This document shows, piece by piece, positions 36,342-45,831 of a stretch of DNA of 64,000 nucleotides. This stretch comes from Aeromonas hydrophila subsp. hydrophila ATCC 7966. GTDB taxonomy: Bacteria; Pseudomonadota; Gammaproteobacteria; Enterobacterales; Aeromonadaceae. The stretch covers positions 2,299,001-2,363,000 of the forward strand of contig NC_008570.1 in assembly GCF_000014805.1 (NCBI RefSeq). The letters are read 5' to 3'. The notes beneath the pieces were generated by a model. The model was not told where the DNA came from. It ran no database searches and saw nothing but the letters and a program-made list of their open reading frames with translations. Position numbers and translations under genes: made by a program. The first letter of the stretch is position 1, and each line of letters starts with the position of its first letter.

Positions 36342-36652
36342 TCGATGTGGCAGAACTTCTCGTCAACACGGCGGGAGAGCAGCATGCGGGCGAACAGGTG
36401 CTCGTACTCTTCCTGCTCGTTGCCAAGCCCGATCCAGACTTCGGCATAGTCGGCGTCGCTGACTTCGAATCCCACGTCCGCTTCCCAGTCATCGGCCGGA
36501 TCGGTTTCCGCCAGCAGGCCGCGATCGTTGAACTCCTGATTGAAGCGGGCAATCTCCTGCTCCGGCAGGTTGTCGGAGGCCAGCTCCATGAAGAGTTCCA
36601 GAGCGGTGTCGAGCAGTTCCTCGACGCTGTGCATTTCGTCGTTCAAAGACAT
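36326..36652 (-). CDS. DUF440 putative dsDNA-mimic protein, copy 2 (YciU-like)
   Basis: A 108-residue acidic protein of the HI1450/YciU family. [36 protein letters not shown] and [15 protein letters not shown] match YciU along its length. It has the strongly acidic surface expected of a dsDNA mimic. Its 3' end overlaps mtgA. It shares the fold pattern with copy 1 but is clearly closer to YciU. Confidence 0.85.
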   Translation of the reverse strand: MSLNDEMHSVEELLDTALELFMELASDNLPEQEIARFNQEFNDRGLLAETDPADDWEADVGFEVSDADYAEVWIGLGNEQEEYEHLFARMLLSRRVDEKFCHIEWLPQ

Positions 36653-36773
36653 AAGCGGTCTGTTCCAGCTGAAAATAAAAGAAAAACCCCGTCGGCAAGG
36701 CCAGGCGGTGGCGCGCGGTATTCTAGCTGGCCCCTGCGTGCTTGGCGAGCACGGCTGGCGGCGCCGTGGCAAT

Positions 36774-36803
36774 AAAAAAACCGGATCCTGGCACAGGATC
36801 CGG
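36774..36803 (-). terminator. Rho-independent terminator of the min operon
   Basis: On the minus strand ACCGGATCCTG pairs with CAGGATCCGGT around TGC or so and is followed by a run of T. It lies 40 bp after minE. Confidence 0.88.
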
Positions 36804-36841
36804 TCTTCATTGGGGGAAGGGGTCACGCATAGGGCGTCAGC

Positions 36842-37108
36842 TCATCCCTTCTTGTCATCGGCGAAGGTGATGTTGAGCTCCAGCACGGACAACTCATCAC
36901 TCTTCTTGTCCAGCTGGACCGTGATCTTGTCAGGGTCGATCTGCACATATTTACGGATCACGTCGAGGATATCCTGCTTGAGCTGGGGCAGGTAATCCGG
37001 CCCCCCTCTGGATGAACGCTCGTGAGCCACGATGATCTGCAACCGCTCTTTGGCCAGTTGTGCGGTGCTCTGTTTCTTGTTGGAACGAAAATAATCCAAT
37101 AATGACAT
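36842..37108 (-). CDS. minE: Cell division topological specificity factor MinE
   Basis: An 88-residue protein that drives MinD off the membrane and so makes the Min system oscillate. The N-terminal anti-MinCD part ([21 protein letters not shown]) is followed by the topological specificity domain. It begins two bases after the minD stop, at the end of the minCDE operon. Length equals that of E. coli MinE. Confidence 0.96.
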   Translation of the reverse strand: MSLLDYFRSNKKQSTAQLAKERLQIIVAHERSSRGGPDYLPQLKQDILDVIRKYVQIDPDKITVQLDKKSDELSVLELNITFADDKKG

Positions 37109-37110
37109 GC

Positions 37111-37923
37111 TTAACTCCCGAACAGTCGGCTAAAGAAGCCCTTCTTTTCTTCTTCCAGAAAACGAAAATCCTTGGTGTCGCCCAGCAGACGGGCAACGGC
37201 ATCCTCATAGGCCTGACCGGCATCGGACTCCTTGTCCAGGATGACGGGTTCCCCCGAGTTGGAGGCACGCAGCACCGCCTGGGACTCCGGGATCACCCCG
37301 AGCAGTTTGATGGCCAGGATCTCCTGTACGTCCTGCACGCTCAGCATGTCGCCACGGTTGACGCGAGTCGGGCAGTAGCGGGTGAGCAGCAGGTGTTCCT
37401 TGATGGGGTCTTCGCCACGCTCGGCGCGGCGGGACTTGGAGGCCAGGATACCGAGGATGCGGTCCGAGTCGCGCACCGACGAGACTTCCGGGTTGGTGGT
37501 GACGATGGCCTCGTCGGCGAAGTAGAGCGCCATCAGGGCACCCGCTTCGATCCCAGCCGGGGAGTCGCAGACGATGTAGTCGAACTTCATCTCGGTCAGC
37601 TGATCCAGGATCTTCTCGACCCCTTCACGTGTGAGGGCGTCCTTGTCCCGGGTCTGGGAGGCGGGCAGGATGAACAGGTTTTCGCAGCGCTTGTCCTTGA
37701 TGAGGGCCTGGTTGAGGTTGGCCTCGCCATTGATGACGTTGACGAAGTCATACACCACGCGCCGTTCACAGCCCATGATGAGGTCCAGATTTCTCAGACC
37801 AATGTCAAAATCGATGACCACGGTCTTGTGGCCACGCTGAGCTAAACCGGTACTCAGGGCCGCGCTGGTTGTGGTCTTGCCAACGCCACCTTTACCCGAT
37901 GTAACGACTATGATTCGCGCCAT
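37111..37923 (-). CDS. minD: Septum site-determining ATPase MinD
   Basis: A 270-residue deviant Walker-A ATPase with KGGVGKTT at residues 11-18. DSPAGIE holds the switch II region, and the C-terminal KGFFSRLFG is the amphipathic helix that attaches MinD-ATP to the membrane. It recruits MinC to the poles and binds MinE. It is the middle gene of minCDE, 18 bp after minC. Confidence 0.97.
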   Translation of the reverse strand: MARIIVVTSGKGGVGKTTTSAALSTGLAQRGHKTVVIDFDIGLRNLDLIMGCERRVVYDFVNVINGEANLNQALIKDKRCENLFILPASQTRDKDALTREGVEKILDQLTEMKFDYIVCDSPAGIEAGALMALYFADEAIVTTNPEVSSVRDSDRILGILASKSRRAERGEDPIKEHLLLTRYCPTRVNRGDMLSVQDVQEILAIKLLGVIPESQAVLRASNSGEPVILDKESDAGQAYEDAVARLLGDTKDFRFLEEEKKGFFSRLFGS

Positions 37924-37941
37924 TCTCGCTTCCTTGTAACT

Positions 37942-38664
37942 CTATTTGATACGGTCTATACGGAGTTGTTCGTTATCCAGCCGGACATGAACCGGCTGCT
38001 GGATGAGGCCGGCCGGCAATGCATCGCTCAGCTGGAATGTGCCTGCGATGGAGAGCAGCTCGGCCTGCAATTGCTGGCAATAGATCCGTGCCTGGGGGTT
38101 GCCCTTGGCACCGGCAATGGCCCTGCCGCGCAGAGTGCCATAAATATGAATACTGTCGTCGGCGATCACTTCGGCGCCCGGACTGACCGAGCCCAGCACC
38201 ACCAGCGAGGTGCCGGCGGCGTAGAGCTGCTGGCCGGAGCGTACCGGGCCCACATGCACCTTGCTCGCTACCAGCGGAGCCGGCACGGCTTTCACCTCGA
38301 CGATGGGGGCCGGGGTTGGAGCAGGCTCTGGCTGGGGTTGCGGCTCGGCCTTGCGGCTCTTGCCGGAGGCCATCACCGCCAGTCCGGCCGCCTTGGCGGC
38401 CGTCTTCATCGCCTCGCTCTGGGCCCCCGTGATCCCGACCAGCACGAAGTCTTCCGATTCCACCAGCTCCTTGAGCTGTTCGAAGTCGGGGATATCGGTG
38501 AGCCGTTCCACATTGATGACGAGGGGGGCACAATTAAAAAACTGGGGCGCCTGAGCCACTTTGGCCGCCAGCAACTGGCGGATCCGCTCAGGTTTGCCAT
38601 CGCTGATATGCAACACAGAAATAGTGAAGGTGGTCCCTTTCAATTCGTTATCGCGCTCAACCAT
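37942..38664 (-). CDS. minC: Septum site-determining inhibitor MinC
   Basis: A 240-residue FtsZ assembly inhibitor. The N-terminal FtsZ-binding domain (about 1-110) is joined by a Pro/Ala/Glu-rich linker (about 110-140) to the C-terminal beta-helix (VRSGQQLYAAGTSLVVLG, AEVIADDSIHIYG), which dimerises and binds MinD. ATG 38664 (MVERDNELKG) is preceded by GGGGAAGA; the frame is open 15 codons further. It is first in minCDE and divergent from ycgL. Confidence 0.95.
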   Translation of the reverse strand: MVERDNELKGTTFTISVLHISDGKPERIRQLLAAKVAQAPQFFNCAPLVINVERLTDIPDFEQLKELVESEDFVLVGITGAQSEAMKTAAKAAGLAVMASGKSRKAEPQPQPEPAPTPAPIVEVKAVPAPLVASKVHVGPVRSGQQLYAAGTSLVVLGSVSPGAEVIADDSIHIYGTLRGRAIAGAKGNPQARIYCQQLQAELLSIAGTFQLSDALPAGLIQQPVHVRLDNEQLRIDRIK

Positions 38665-38771
38665 GAATCTTCCCCGAGACAGAGACGGTAATCCGTTATT
38701 GTTATTCAATTCCCGATGTTATAGTTTGCCATCCTCAGAGGCAATAAACCGGTTGGATTATATCAATTTCC

Positions 38772-39053
38772 ATGTTGTGTGCAGTCTATAAAAGTCGCAA
38801 AAAAGCCGAGACCTATCTTTTTGTTGAAAGAAGAGAGGATTTTTCCCGCGTCCCCGAGGTGCTGATGAGTGCATTCGGCCGTCCCGAACTGGTATTGATG
38901 ACCAAACTGGACCCAGCCAAGCCCTTGGGGATCGCCTCCACCAGCCGGGTGATGGAGGCGCTGCAGAGCCAGGGTTTCTATCTGCAGGTGCCACCGCCAC
39001 CGGAAAACCTGCTGGAACAACACAAGGCCCAATTAAAGGCCGAACGGGAATGA
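38772..39053 (+). CDS. ycgL: YcgL domain protein
   Basis: A 93-residue protein of the YcgL family: LCAVYKSRKKAETYLFV at the start and LGIASTSRVMEALQSQGFYL in the core. Function is unknown. The position next to minC on the opposite strand is conserved in gammaproteobacteria. It overlaps the transglycosylase gene by four bases (ATGA). Confidence 0.92.
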   Translation: MLCAVYKSRKKAETYLFVERREDFSRVPEVLMSAFGRPELVLMTKLDPAKPLGIASTSRVMEALQSQGFYLQVPPPPENLLEQHKAQLKAERE

Positions 39054-40009
39054 AGGGTCGGCTGGCTCTGTTATTGATAAGCGGGATCATCAGTTACCCG
39101 CTGCAGGCCAGCCCCGATTTTGAACATTATGTGACGGGTCTCAAACAAGAGGCCCTGGCCGCCGGGATCTCGCCGGCGACGGTCGCCACCGCCTTCGCCG
39201 ATATTCACCTGATCGAGGTCGCCATTCGGCACGATAAAAATCAGCCGGAATTTAAACAGACCCTCGCCACTTATATTCCTCGCGCCGTGCCGCAATGGAA
39301 AGTCAATCAAGCCAAACGGCTATATCGTCAGTATTTGCCGCTGCTCACAAAAATAGGGGCGGAATATGATGTGCAACCGCGTTTTATTGTCGCCCTGTGG
39401 GGCATTGAAACCAATTTCGGCAAATTGACCGGCAAATATCCGCTGGTGTCGTCGCTGGCGACCCTGGCCTGGGAGGGGCGCCGTGAAGCCTTCTTCAAGG
39501 GGCAGTTGTTTGACGCCCTGCGCATTCTGGAGCAGCAGAAAATGGCGCCAGCCGATCTCAAGGGATCTTGGGCCGGCGCCATGGGGCAGGTGCAGTTCAT
39601 GCCCTCGTCCTATCTCAAATATGCGGTCGATCAGGACGGGGACGGCAAGCAGGATCTGTGGGGCAATCTGGCGGATGTGTTTGGTTCGGCAGCCAATTAT
39701 CTGCATCAGAACGGCTGGCACGGGGATGAAACCTGGGGTCGCCTGGTGAGGGCTCCGGCAGGGCTGGATTCTGCGCTGGTCGGACTGGAGGAGATCCGGG
39801 CACTGTCGGCATGGCAGGCCCTCGGAGTGCGCAAAGCGGATGGGGCAGACTTGCCGCAGGCGTCGCTGCAGGCCTCGCTGGTGCAGCCCGATGGGGAGGG
39901 CGGGGCTGCCTATCTCGCCTATCCCAATTATCGGGTGCTGCGCGACTGGAATCGCTCCCACTATTTCGTGGTGGCGGTGGGCACCCTGGCCGATCGTATC
40001 GTGGAATAA
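39050..40009 (+). CDS. Lytic murein transglycosylase, MltB family
   Basis: A 319-residue secreted lytic transglycosylase that cleaves glycan strands with formation of anhydro-MurNAc. A signal peptide covers about residues 1-20, without a lipobox Cys, so it is soluble or peripheral. The catalytic Glu is in ALWGIETNFG, and GAMGQVQFMPSSYL, DGDGKQDLWG (a metal loop as in Slt35) and NYLHQNGWH are family marks. It is shorter than MltB and lacks a peptidoglycan-binding repeat. It is coupled to ycgL by an ATGA overlap. Confidence 0.9.
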   Translation: MKGRLALLLISGIISYPLQASPDFEHYVTGLKQEALAAGISPATVATAFADIHLIEVAIRHDKNQPEFKQTLATYIPRAVPQWKVNQAKRLYRQYLPLLTKIGAEYDVQPRFIVALWGIETNFGKLTGKYPLVSSLATLAWEGRREAFFKGQLFDALRILEQQKMAPADLKGSWAGAMGQVQFMPSSYLKYAVDQDGDGKQDLWGNLADVFGSAANYLHQNGWHGDETWGRLVRAPAGLDSALVGLEEIRALSAWQALGVRKADGADLPQASLQASLVQPDGEGGAAYLAYPNYRVLRDWNRSHYFVVAVGTLADRIVE

Positions 40010-40150
40010 TCGATAATGGTGCCGCTGGATTTGCCATCGGGGGCAAGCCATCAGCGTGGGAATAGCGATCGGAATGGTGCCGCCGGATTTGCCATCGGGG
40101 CAAGCCGTCAGCGTGGGAATAACGATCGGATGCGGCGGACTTGCCGGGTG
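40001..40150. repeat. Tandem repeat of about 57 bp after the transglycosylase gene
   Basis: A unit beginning GTGGGAATAACGATCGGAAT is present at 40056 and begins again at 40113 (partial). A diverged first copy starts at 40001 and includes the last codons of the transglycosylase gene. Each full copy contains GGATTTGCCATCGGGG and CAAGCC. No coding role is evident. Confidence 0.7.
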
Positions 40151-40180
40151 AGGCGGGGCGGAATATCCAAACGACAGGCA

Positions 40181-40213
40181 ATAAAAACGGCGGGAATGCC
40201 CGCCATTTTTATT
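40181..40213 (-). terminator. Rho-independent terminator after sdaA
   Basis: On the minus strand AAAAATGGCGGG pairs with CCCGCCGTTTTT around CATT. The A/T flanks on both sides let it act in either direction, for sdaA and for the transglycosylase gene. Confidence 0.85.
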
Positions 40214-40227
40214 GTTGCCACGCCGAC

Positions 40228-41598
40228 TTATTCGCAGGCGACTTGCATCACCTTGATGGCCAGGCCACCGCGGGAGGTTTCACGGTACTTGGAGTCCATG
40301 TCCTTGCCGGTGATGTACATGGTCTCGATGACCTTGTCCAGCGAGACGCGCGGCTTGGAGGTGCGACGCAGCGCCATGCGGGAGGCGTTGACCGCCTTCA
40401 TGGCAGCGATGGCGTTGCGCTCGATGCAGGGCACCTGCACCTGACCGGCGACCGGGTCACAGGTCAGACCCAGGTTGTGTTCCATGCCGATCTCGGCGGC
40501 TTCACAGACGTGCTCCGGGCTGCCGCCCATCAACTCGGTCAGACCGGCGGCGGCCATGGAGCAGGAGACGCCCACTTCACCCTGACAGCCCACTTCGGCG
40601 CCGGAGATGGAGGCGTTCATCTTGTAGAGCATGCCGACGGCAGCCGCAGCCAGATAGAAGCGGGTGTAGTCGTCGCGGCCAACCGGCTGGATGAACTTGT
40701 CGTAGTAGGCCAGCACGGCCGGGATGATGCCGGCGGCACCGTTGGTCGGCGCGGTCACCACACGGCCACCGGCCGCATTCTCTTCACTCACCGCCAGGGC
40801 GAACATGTTGACCCAGTCCACGATGTTCATCGGATCGTTGGAGAGGTTCTCGTTGGTGGTCAGCTGACGATAGAGCGGCGCGGCGCGGCGCGGTACGCGC
40901 AGCGGGCCGGCGAGAACGCCTTCGGTGCGGCAGCCGCGCTCGATCCCTTCACGCATGGTGGTCCAGATCTTGCCGAGCTTCTTGTAGATCTCTTCCGGGG
41001 TATTGAAGCACTTCTCGTTCTCCATCATCAGGGCGGAGATGGAGAGGCCGGTCTGGCTGCAGTGGGCGATAAGCTCGGCCGCGCTCTTGAACGGGTAGCT
41101 GACGGACATGTCGCCGCTGTCGGCCTTGCCGAAGTTCTCTTCGTCAACGATGAAGCCACCGCCGATGGAGTAGTAGGTCTTGCTGTAGACGGCAGCATCT
41201 TCGATGAAGGCGGTCAGCTTCATGCCGTTTTCATGCAGCGGCAGGGCTTCGTCATGGAACACCATGGCATCGCGCGGGAAGCTGACAGTGTGGCAGTGCA
41301 GGCCGATGGGCAGACGACCGGTCTGCTCGACACGGGAGATGAACTCGGGGATGCCGTCGATGTCGACATTTTCCGGCAGGTTGCCCGCCAGACCCATGAT
41401 GATAGCGGTATCGGTGTGGTGACCTTTGCCGGTCCAGGAGAGTGAGCCGTAGACATCGACCTGGATCCGGGTGATGTCACGGATCTTGCCGCCTGCACGC
41501 AGTTCATCCACGAACTGTTTGGCTGCTTTCATCGGGCCGACAGTGTGGGAAGAGGAGGGGCCAACACCGATTTTGAAGATATCAAAAACGCTGATCAT
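40228..41598 (-). CDS. sdaA: L-serine ammonia-lyase, copy 1
   Basis: A 456-residue iron-sulfur L-serine dehydratase giving pyruvate and ammonia. [20 protein letters not shown] is the usual start with the serine-binding SSSHT, and the [4Fe-4S] cysteines are expected in GVSCSMAA and GLTCDP...VPCIER. Both beta and alpha parts are in one chain, as in E. coli SdaA. It lies downstream of a closely related gene, from which a terminator separates it, so it probably has its own promoter in the 277-bp gap. Confidence 0.92.
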   Translation of the reverse strand: MISVFDIFKIGVGPSSSHTVGPMKAAKQFVDELRAGGKIRDITRIQVDVYGSLSWTGKGHHTDTAIIMGLAGNLPENVDIDGIPEFISRVEQTGRLPIGLHCHTVSFPRDAMVFHDEALPLHENGMKLTAFIEDAAVYSKTYYSIGGGFIVDEENFGKADSGDMSVSYPFKSAAELIAHCSQTGLSISALMMENEKCFNTPEEIYKKLGKIWTTMREGIERGCRTEGVLAGPLRVPRRAAPLYRQLTTNENLSNDPMNIVDWVNMFALAVSEENAAGGRVVTAPTNGAAGIIPAVLAYYDKFIQPVGRDDYTRFYLAAAAVGMLYKMNASISGAEVGCQGEVGVSCSMAAAGLTELMGGSPEHVCEAAEIGMEHNLGLTCDPVAGQVQVPCIERNAIAAMKAVNASRMALRRTSKPRVSLDKVIETMYITGKDMDSKYRETSRGGLAIKVMQVACE

Positions 41599-41735
41599 GT
41601 AACAATTACCTCAGGATAGAAGGGGGCGCCATGCCCACTCGCAGAAACGGGGTGATCCATGGGACGAGGGCGTCGTCGCCGAGGTCAATGAACCAGATAA
41701 CCACAGTGTAACGGCTCAAAGCCCAAAAAAAGTTG

Positions 41736-41749
41736 AAATAGATCTATTT
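41736..41749. promoter_or_regulatory. 14-bp palindrome upstream of sdaA
   Basis: AAATAGATCTATTT is a perfect palindrome in the AT-rich region about 140 bp before the sdaA start. It could bind a regulator; no known consensus is matched well. Confidence 0.3.
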
Positions 41750-41817
41750 TTGTTGAATCAGAGCGGGCGAGTATAAAATTTATTTTGATGCTTATCCATT
41801 TTGTTAAGCGTTTGCCC

Positions 41818-41847
41818 ATAAAAATACCCGACAATGCCGGGTATTTA
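41818..41847 (-). terminator. Rho-independent terminator after the upstream serine ammonia-lyase
   Basis: On the minus strand AAATACCCG pairs with CGGGTATTT around GCATTGT and is followed by TTATG. It lies 30 bp after the stop codon. Confidence 0.88.
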
Positions 41848-41875
41848 GGAACCAAATGGAGCAAGTTACCGATTT

Positions 41876-43258
<1,383 letters not shown>

Positions 43259-43404
43259 GACACCACTCCGATTATGGGTTTCGTCTAAATATTGTAAATT
43301 TTTTGTAGTCGATGGAAAGCGGGAAAACCGAGGGGTGTGATGGCGGCACGCAAATGAAAGCAAGGATGGTCAGCAAAGAGGAGGGCGGTCTGCGCCAAAT
43401 AAAG

Positions 43405-43431
43405 AAGGAGCGGCCCGGGGGCTGCTCCTTT
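43405..43431 (-). terminator. Probable terminator after ppnP
   Basis: On the minus strand AAGGAGC pairs with GCTCCTT, with a GC-rich inner part and CTTTATTT after it. It lies 31 bp after the ppnP stop. Confidence 0.6.
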
Positions 43432-43461
43432 GTGCGTGTTCAGGCAAGGGTTGCCGGCGGT

Positions 43462-43746
43462 TTAATCGAGAAACTCGCACAGATAGGCGGTGGGGGTTTT
43501 CACTTCCAGCTTGAAGGAGGAGTGGCCGGCCACGTCGAAGGATTGACCCTGCTCATAGGTGTGCCATTCGTCTTCGTCGGCCAGCTGGATGGTCAGCGCA
43601 CCCTTGACCACCGTCATCCGCTCGGGGGCGGCGGTATTGAACTGGTAGTGACCGGCTTCCATCACACCCACGGTGGCTTTGTCGCCTTTTTGCTCGAAAC
43701 CGATGGATTTTACATTTCCATCAAAATACTCGTTAACTTTCAGCAT
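43462..43746 (-). CDS. ppnP: Pyrimidine/purine nucleoside phosphorylase
   Basis: A 94-residue cupin-fold phosphorylase that splits several nucleosides with phosphate. LKVNEYFDGNVKSIGF at the start and the cupin pieces APERMTVVKGAL and GQSFDVAGHSSFKL match PpnP (YaiE). ATG 43746 gives the family length; the frame is open 14 codons further. Single gene. Confidence 0.92.
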   Translation of the reverse strand: MLKVNEYFDGNVKSIGFEQKGDKATVGVMEAGHYQFNTAAPERMTVVKGALTIQLADEDEWHTYEQGQSFDVAGHSSFKLEVKTPTAYLCEFLD

Positions 43747-44015
43747 GTTTTCATCCCTGTATGCACGTTTGCCCAGCCAAAGTAGCACAATCTTTTGCCA
43801 GTTGTCATGAATAAAGCGGGAAAAATCGCCGTGAGCCTTTTGAATCTTTACTTTGTTGCAAACTTATCAATAACTCCCGTTAACGATTTGACGATTTAAA
43901 ACAGCGAATAAATATGAGATAAAGCGCGCGCTCAGGGGAATGGACAGCTGTTCATCCCCTGTTTGGTTGATTGCACTGGGAAAGTGCGAATATTTGCTAC
44001 TTAAAGGAACATTCT

Positions 44016-45254
44016 GTGTTAACAAAAGGACTCATTAAGAACGTTGGCTTCCAGGTAGTGGTCGCCATGGTGCTGGGGGCACTGGTGGGGGCGTTCATGG
44101 GTGAACAAGCCACCGTGTTTGCACCGCTCGGTACTCTCTTCATCCAGCTGATCAAGATGCTGGTGATCCCGCTGGTGGCGGTGGCCATCCTGTCGGGGGC
44201 GGCCAACCTCGGCGCCAGCCCGGCGGCGGGCAAGATTGGCGTCACCACGCTGGCCTTCTTTCTCGGTACCTCGGCGCTGGCGGTACTGCTGGCACTGGTG
44301 ATGGGGCAGATCTTCAAGCCCGGTGTCGGGGTCGAGTTCGGCTCCATGGCCTCCATGTTCTCCGGTGACTATGCCGACAAGGGCGCTCTGCCCGATGCGG
44401 TCGCCACCCTGCTCGGGATGATCCCGACCAACGTGTTCCAGTCGCTCAACGAAGCCAACATCCTGCAGATCCTGGTGTTCTGCATGTTCCTCGGCATCGC
44501 CCTGGCCAAGCAACCCCGCGAGCGGGCCAAGCCGCTGGTGGACGGACTCAACACCCTGGTGGATGCCTTCGTCTGGATGATCAACAAGGTGATGCTGATC
44601 GCGCCGCTCGGCGTGTTCGGCCTGATGGCCGATGCCATCGGCACCTACGGTTTCGACGTGCTGACCCTGGTGCTCAAGCTGTTCGTGGTCTATCTGGCCG
44701 CCATCCTGATCTTCGCCTTCGTGGTCTATCCGCTGCTGATCGTGCTCTTCTCCAACACGCCGGTACGCAAGTATCTGTCTGCCATGAAGAAGCCGCAGAT
44801 CGTCGCCTTCTCCACCGCCTCTTCCATGGCGACCCTGCCGGTCAACATGGAGACCTGCGAGGAGGAGTTGAAGGTGACCAATGCCACGGCCTCCTTCGTG
44901 CTGCCGCTGGGTGCCACCATCAACATGAGCGGCAACGCCATCTATTACGGTCTGGTCGCCATCTTCTTCGCCCAGGTCTACCAGATCGACCTCTCCATGG
45001 GTGCTTGGGCCGCCATCATAGTGACCGCCACCCTGGGGGCCATCGGCCAGGCCGGCGTGCCGGGTCCGAGCTTCCTGGTGGTCGCCGTGCTGCTGGCCGC
45101 CGGGATCCCCATCGAGGGGCTGCCGCTGTTGTTCGCGCTGGATCGCCTGTTCGACATGATCCGTACCGCCCTCAACATCACCGGTGATGCGGCCTGCGCC
45201 GTCATCGTCGACCGCTACAGCCCGGATTACGATCCGGACCGCTGGAACAAATAA
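44016..45254 (+). CDS. Dicarboxylate/amino acid:cation symporter (DAACS family)
   Basis: A 412-residue transporter with the GltPh fold. Hairpin 1 has AFSTASSMATLPV, TM7 has NMSGNAIYYG and TM8 has DMIRTALNITGD. The Asp, Arg, Thr and Asn in TM8 match those that bind acidic amino acids in GltPh, but the TM7 motif lacks the Asp of NMDGT that forms a sodium site, as in SstT-like members. Glutamate/aspartate uptake is the first guess; serine or another solute is possible. The GTG at 44016 is preceded by AAAGGAA. Confidence 0.85.
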   Translation: MLTKGLIKNVGFQVVVAMVLGALVGAFMGEQATVFAPLGTLFIQLIKMLVIPLVAVAILSGAANLGASPAAGKIGVTTLAFFLGTSALAVLLALVMGQIFKPGVGVEFGSMASMFSGDYADKGALPDAVATLLGMIPTNVFQSLNEANILQILVFCMFLGIALAKQPRERAKPLVDGLNTLVDAFVWMINKVMLIAPLGVFGLMADAIGTYGFDVLTLVLKLFVVYLAAILIFAFVVYPLLIVLFSNTPVRKYLSAMKKPQIVAFSTASSMATLPVNMETCEEELKVTNATASFVLPLGATINMSGNAIYYGLVAIFFAQVYQIDLSMGAWAAIIVTATLGAIGQAGVPGPSFLVVAVLLAAGIPIEGLPLLFALDRLFDMIRTALNITGDAACAVIVDRYSPDYDPDRWNK

Positions 45255-45269
45255 TCCAGTTGCAATGAA

Positions 45270-45299
45270 CAAGGGGCCCGCAGGCCCCTTTCTTTATGT
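45270..45299 (+). terminator. Rho-independent terminator after the symporter gene
   Basis: AAGGGGCC pairs with GGCCCCTT around CGCA and is followed by TCTTTATGTT. Confidence 0.85.
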
Positions 45300-45314
45300 T
45301 TGTTGCTGTGAGCG

Positions 45315-45710
45315 TCAGCCGAGCTGAGCGAGTGCCTGCTGGCAGCGCTGCTCGGCGGCGTCCAGCTCCAGCAGCACCATCTTGATGTCTTCCAGCTGCT
45401 GCTGCAGGGTCTCCCGCTTGTCGGCCACCAGCCCCAGCATGGTCTGCAGCTGGGTACGGCTGCTCTTGTCCGCATCGTAGAGATCGAACAGATCGCGGAT
45501 ATCCGCCAGGCTGAAGCCCAGTCGCTTGCCGCGCAGGGTCAGCTTGAGCCGCACTCTGTCCTGCCGACTGTAGATCCGGGTCTGTCCCTGACGGGCAGGA
45601 TTCAAAAGTCCCTGATCTTCATAAAAACGAATACTTCGGGTCGTAACATCAAATTCACGGGCCAGTTCGCTGATGCTGTAGGTCCGCGTGTCATCCTTGG
45701 TTCGGTTCAT
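45315..45710 (-). CDS. liuR: MerR family regulator (LiuR-like)
   Basis: A 131-residue MerR-type regulator. The helix-turn-helix is YSISELAREFDVTTRSIRFY followed by EDQGLLNPARQGQTRIY, and a C-terminal coiled coil lies at about 80-125. The sequence resembles LiuR, which controls branched-chain amino acid and fatty-acid degradation in Shewanella, Vibrio and relatives. No cysteine metal site is seen. It is divergent from a thiolase gene, fitting such a role. The assignment to LiuR is by overall look only. Confidence 0.75.
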   Translation of the reverse strand: MNRTKDDTRTYSISELAREFDVTTRSIRFYEDQGLLNPARQGQTRIYSRQDRVRLKLTLRGKRLGFSLADIRDLFDLYDADKSSRTQLQTMLGLVADKRETLQQQLEDIKMVLLELDAAEQRCQQALAQLG

Positions 45711-45831
45711 GGCGCTATCTTGGCTGTCAATCCTGGCTGGCACCTTACCCAAACGTCAACTGCCCCGCAAGTCTTGTTCCCGCAGCGGCGGCAGCATATG
45801 TTATTTCAATGTAACAAGGAGAGTGCAATTG

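Noticed and set aside
40001..40150. CRISPR-like repeat
   Set aside because: Only two full copies and one partial copy, no unique spacers between short repeats, no cas genes nearby.
44019..45272. Minus-strand frame opposite the symporter gene
   Set aside because: His/Asp/Gln-rich shadow sequence; the plus strand encodes a complete transporter.
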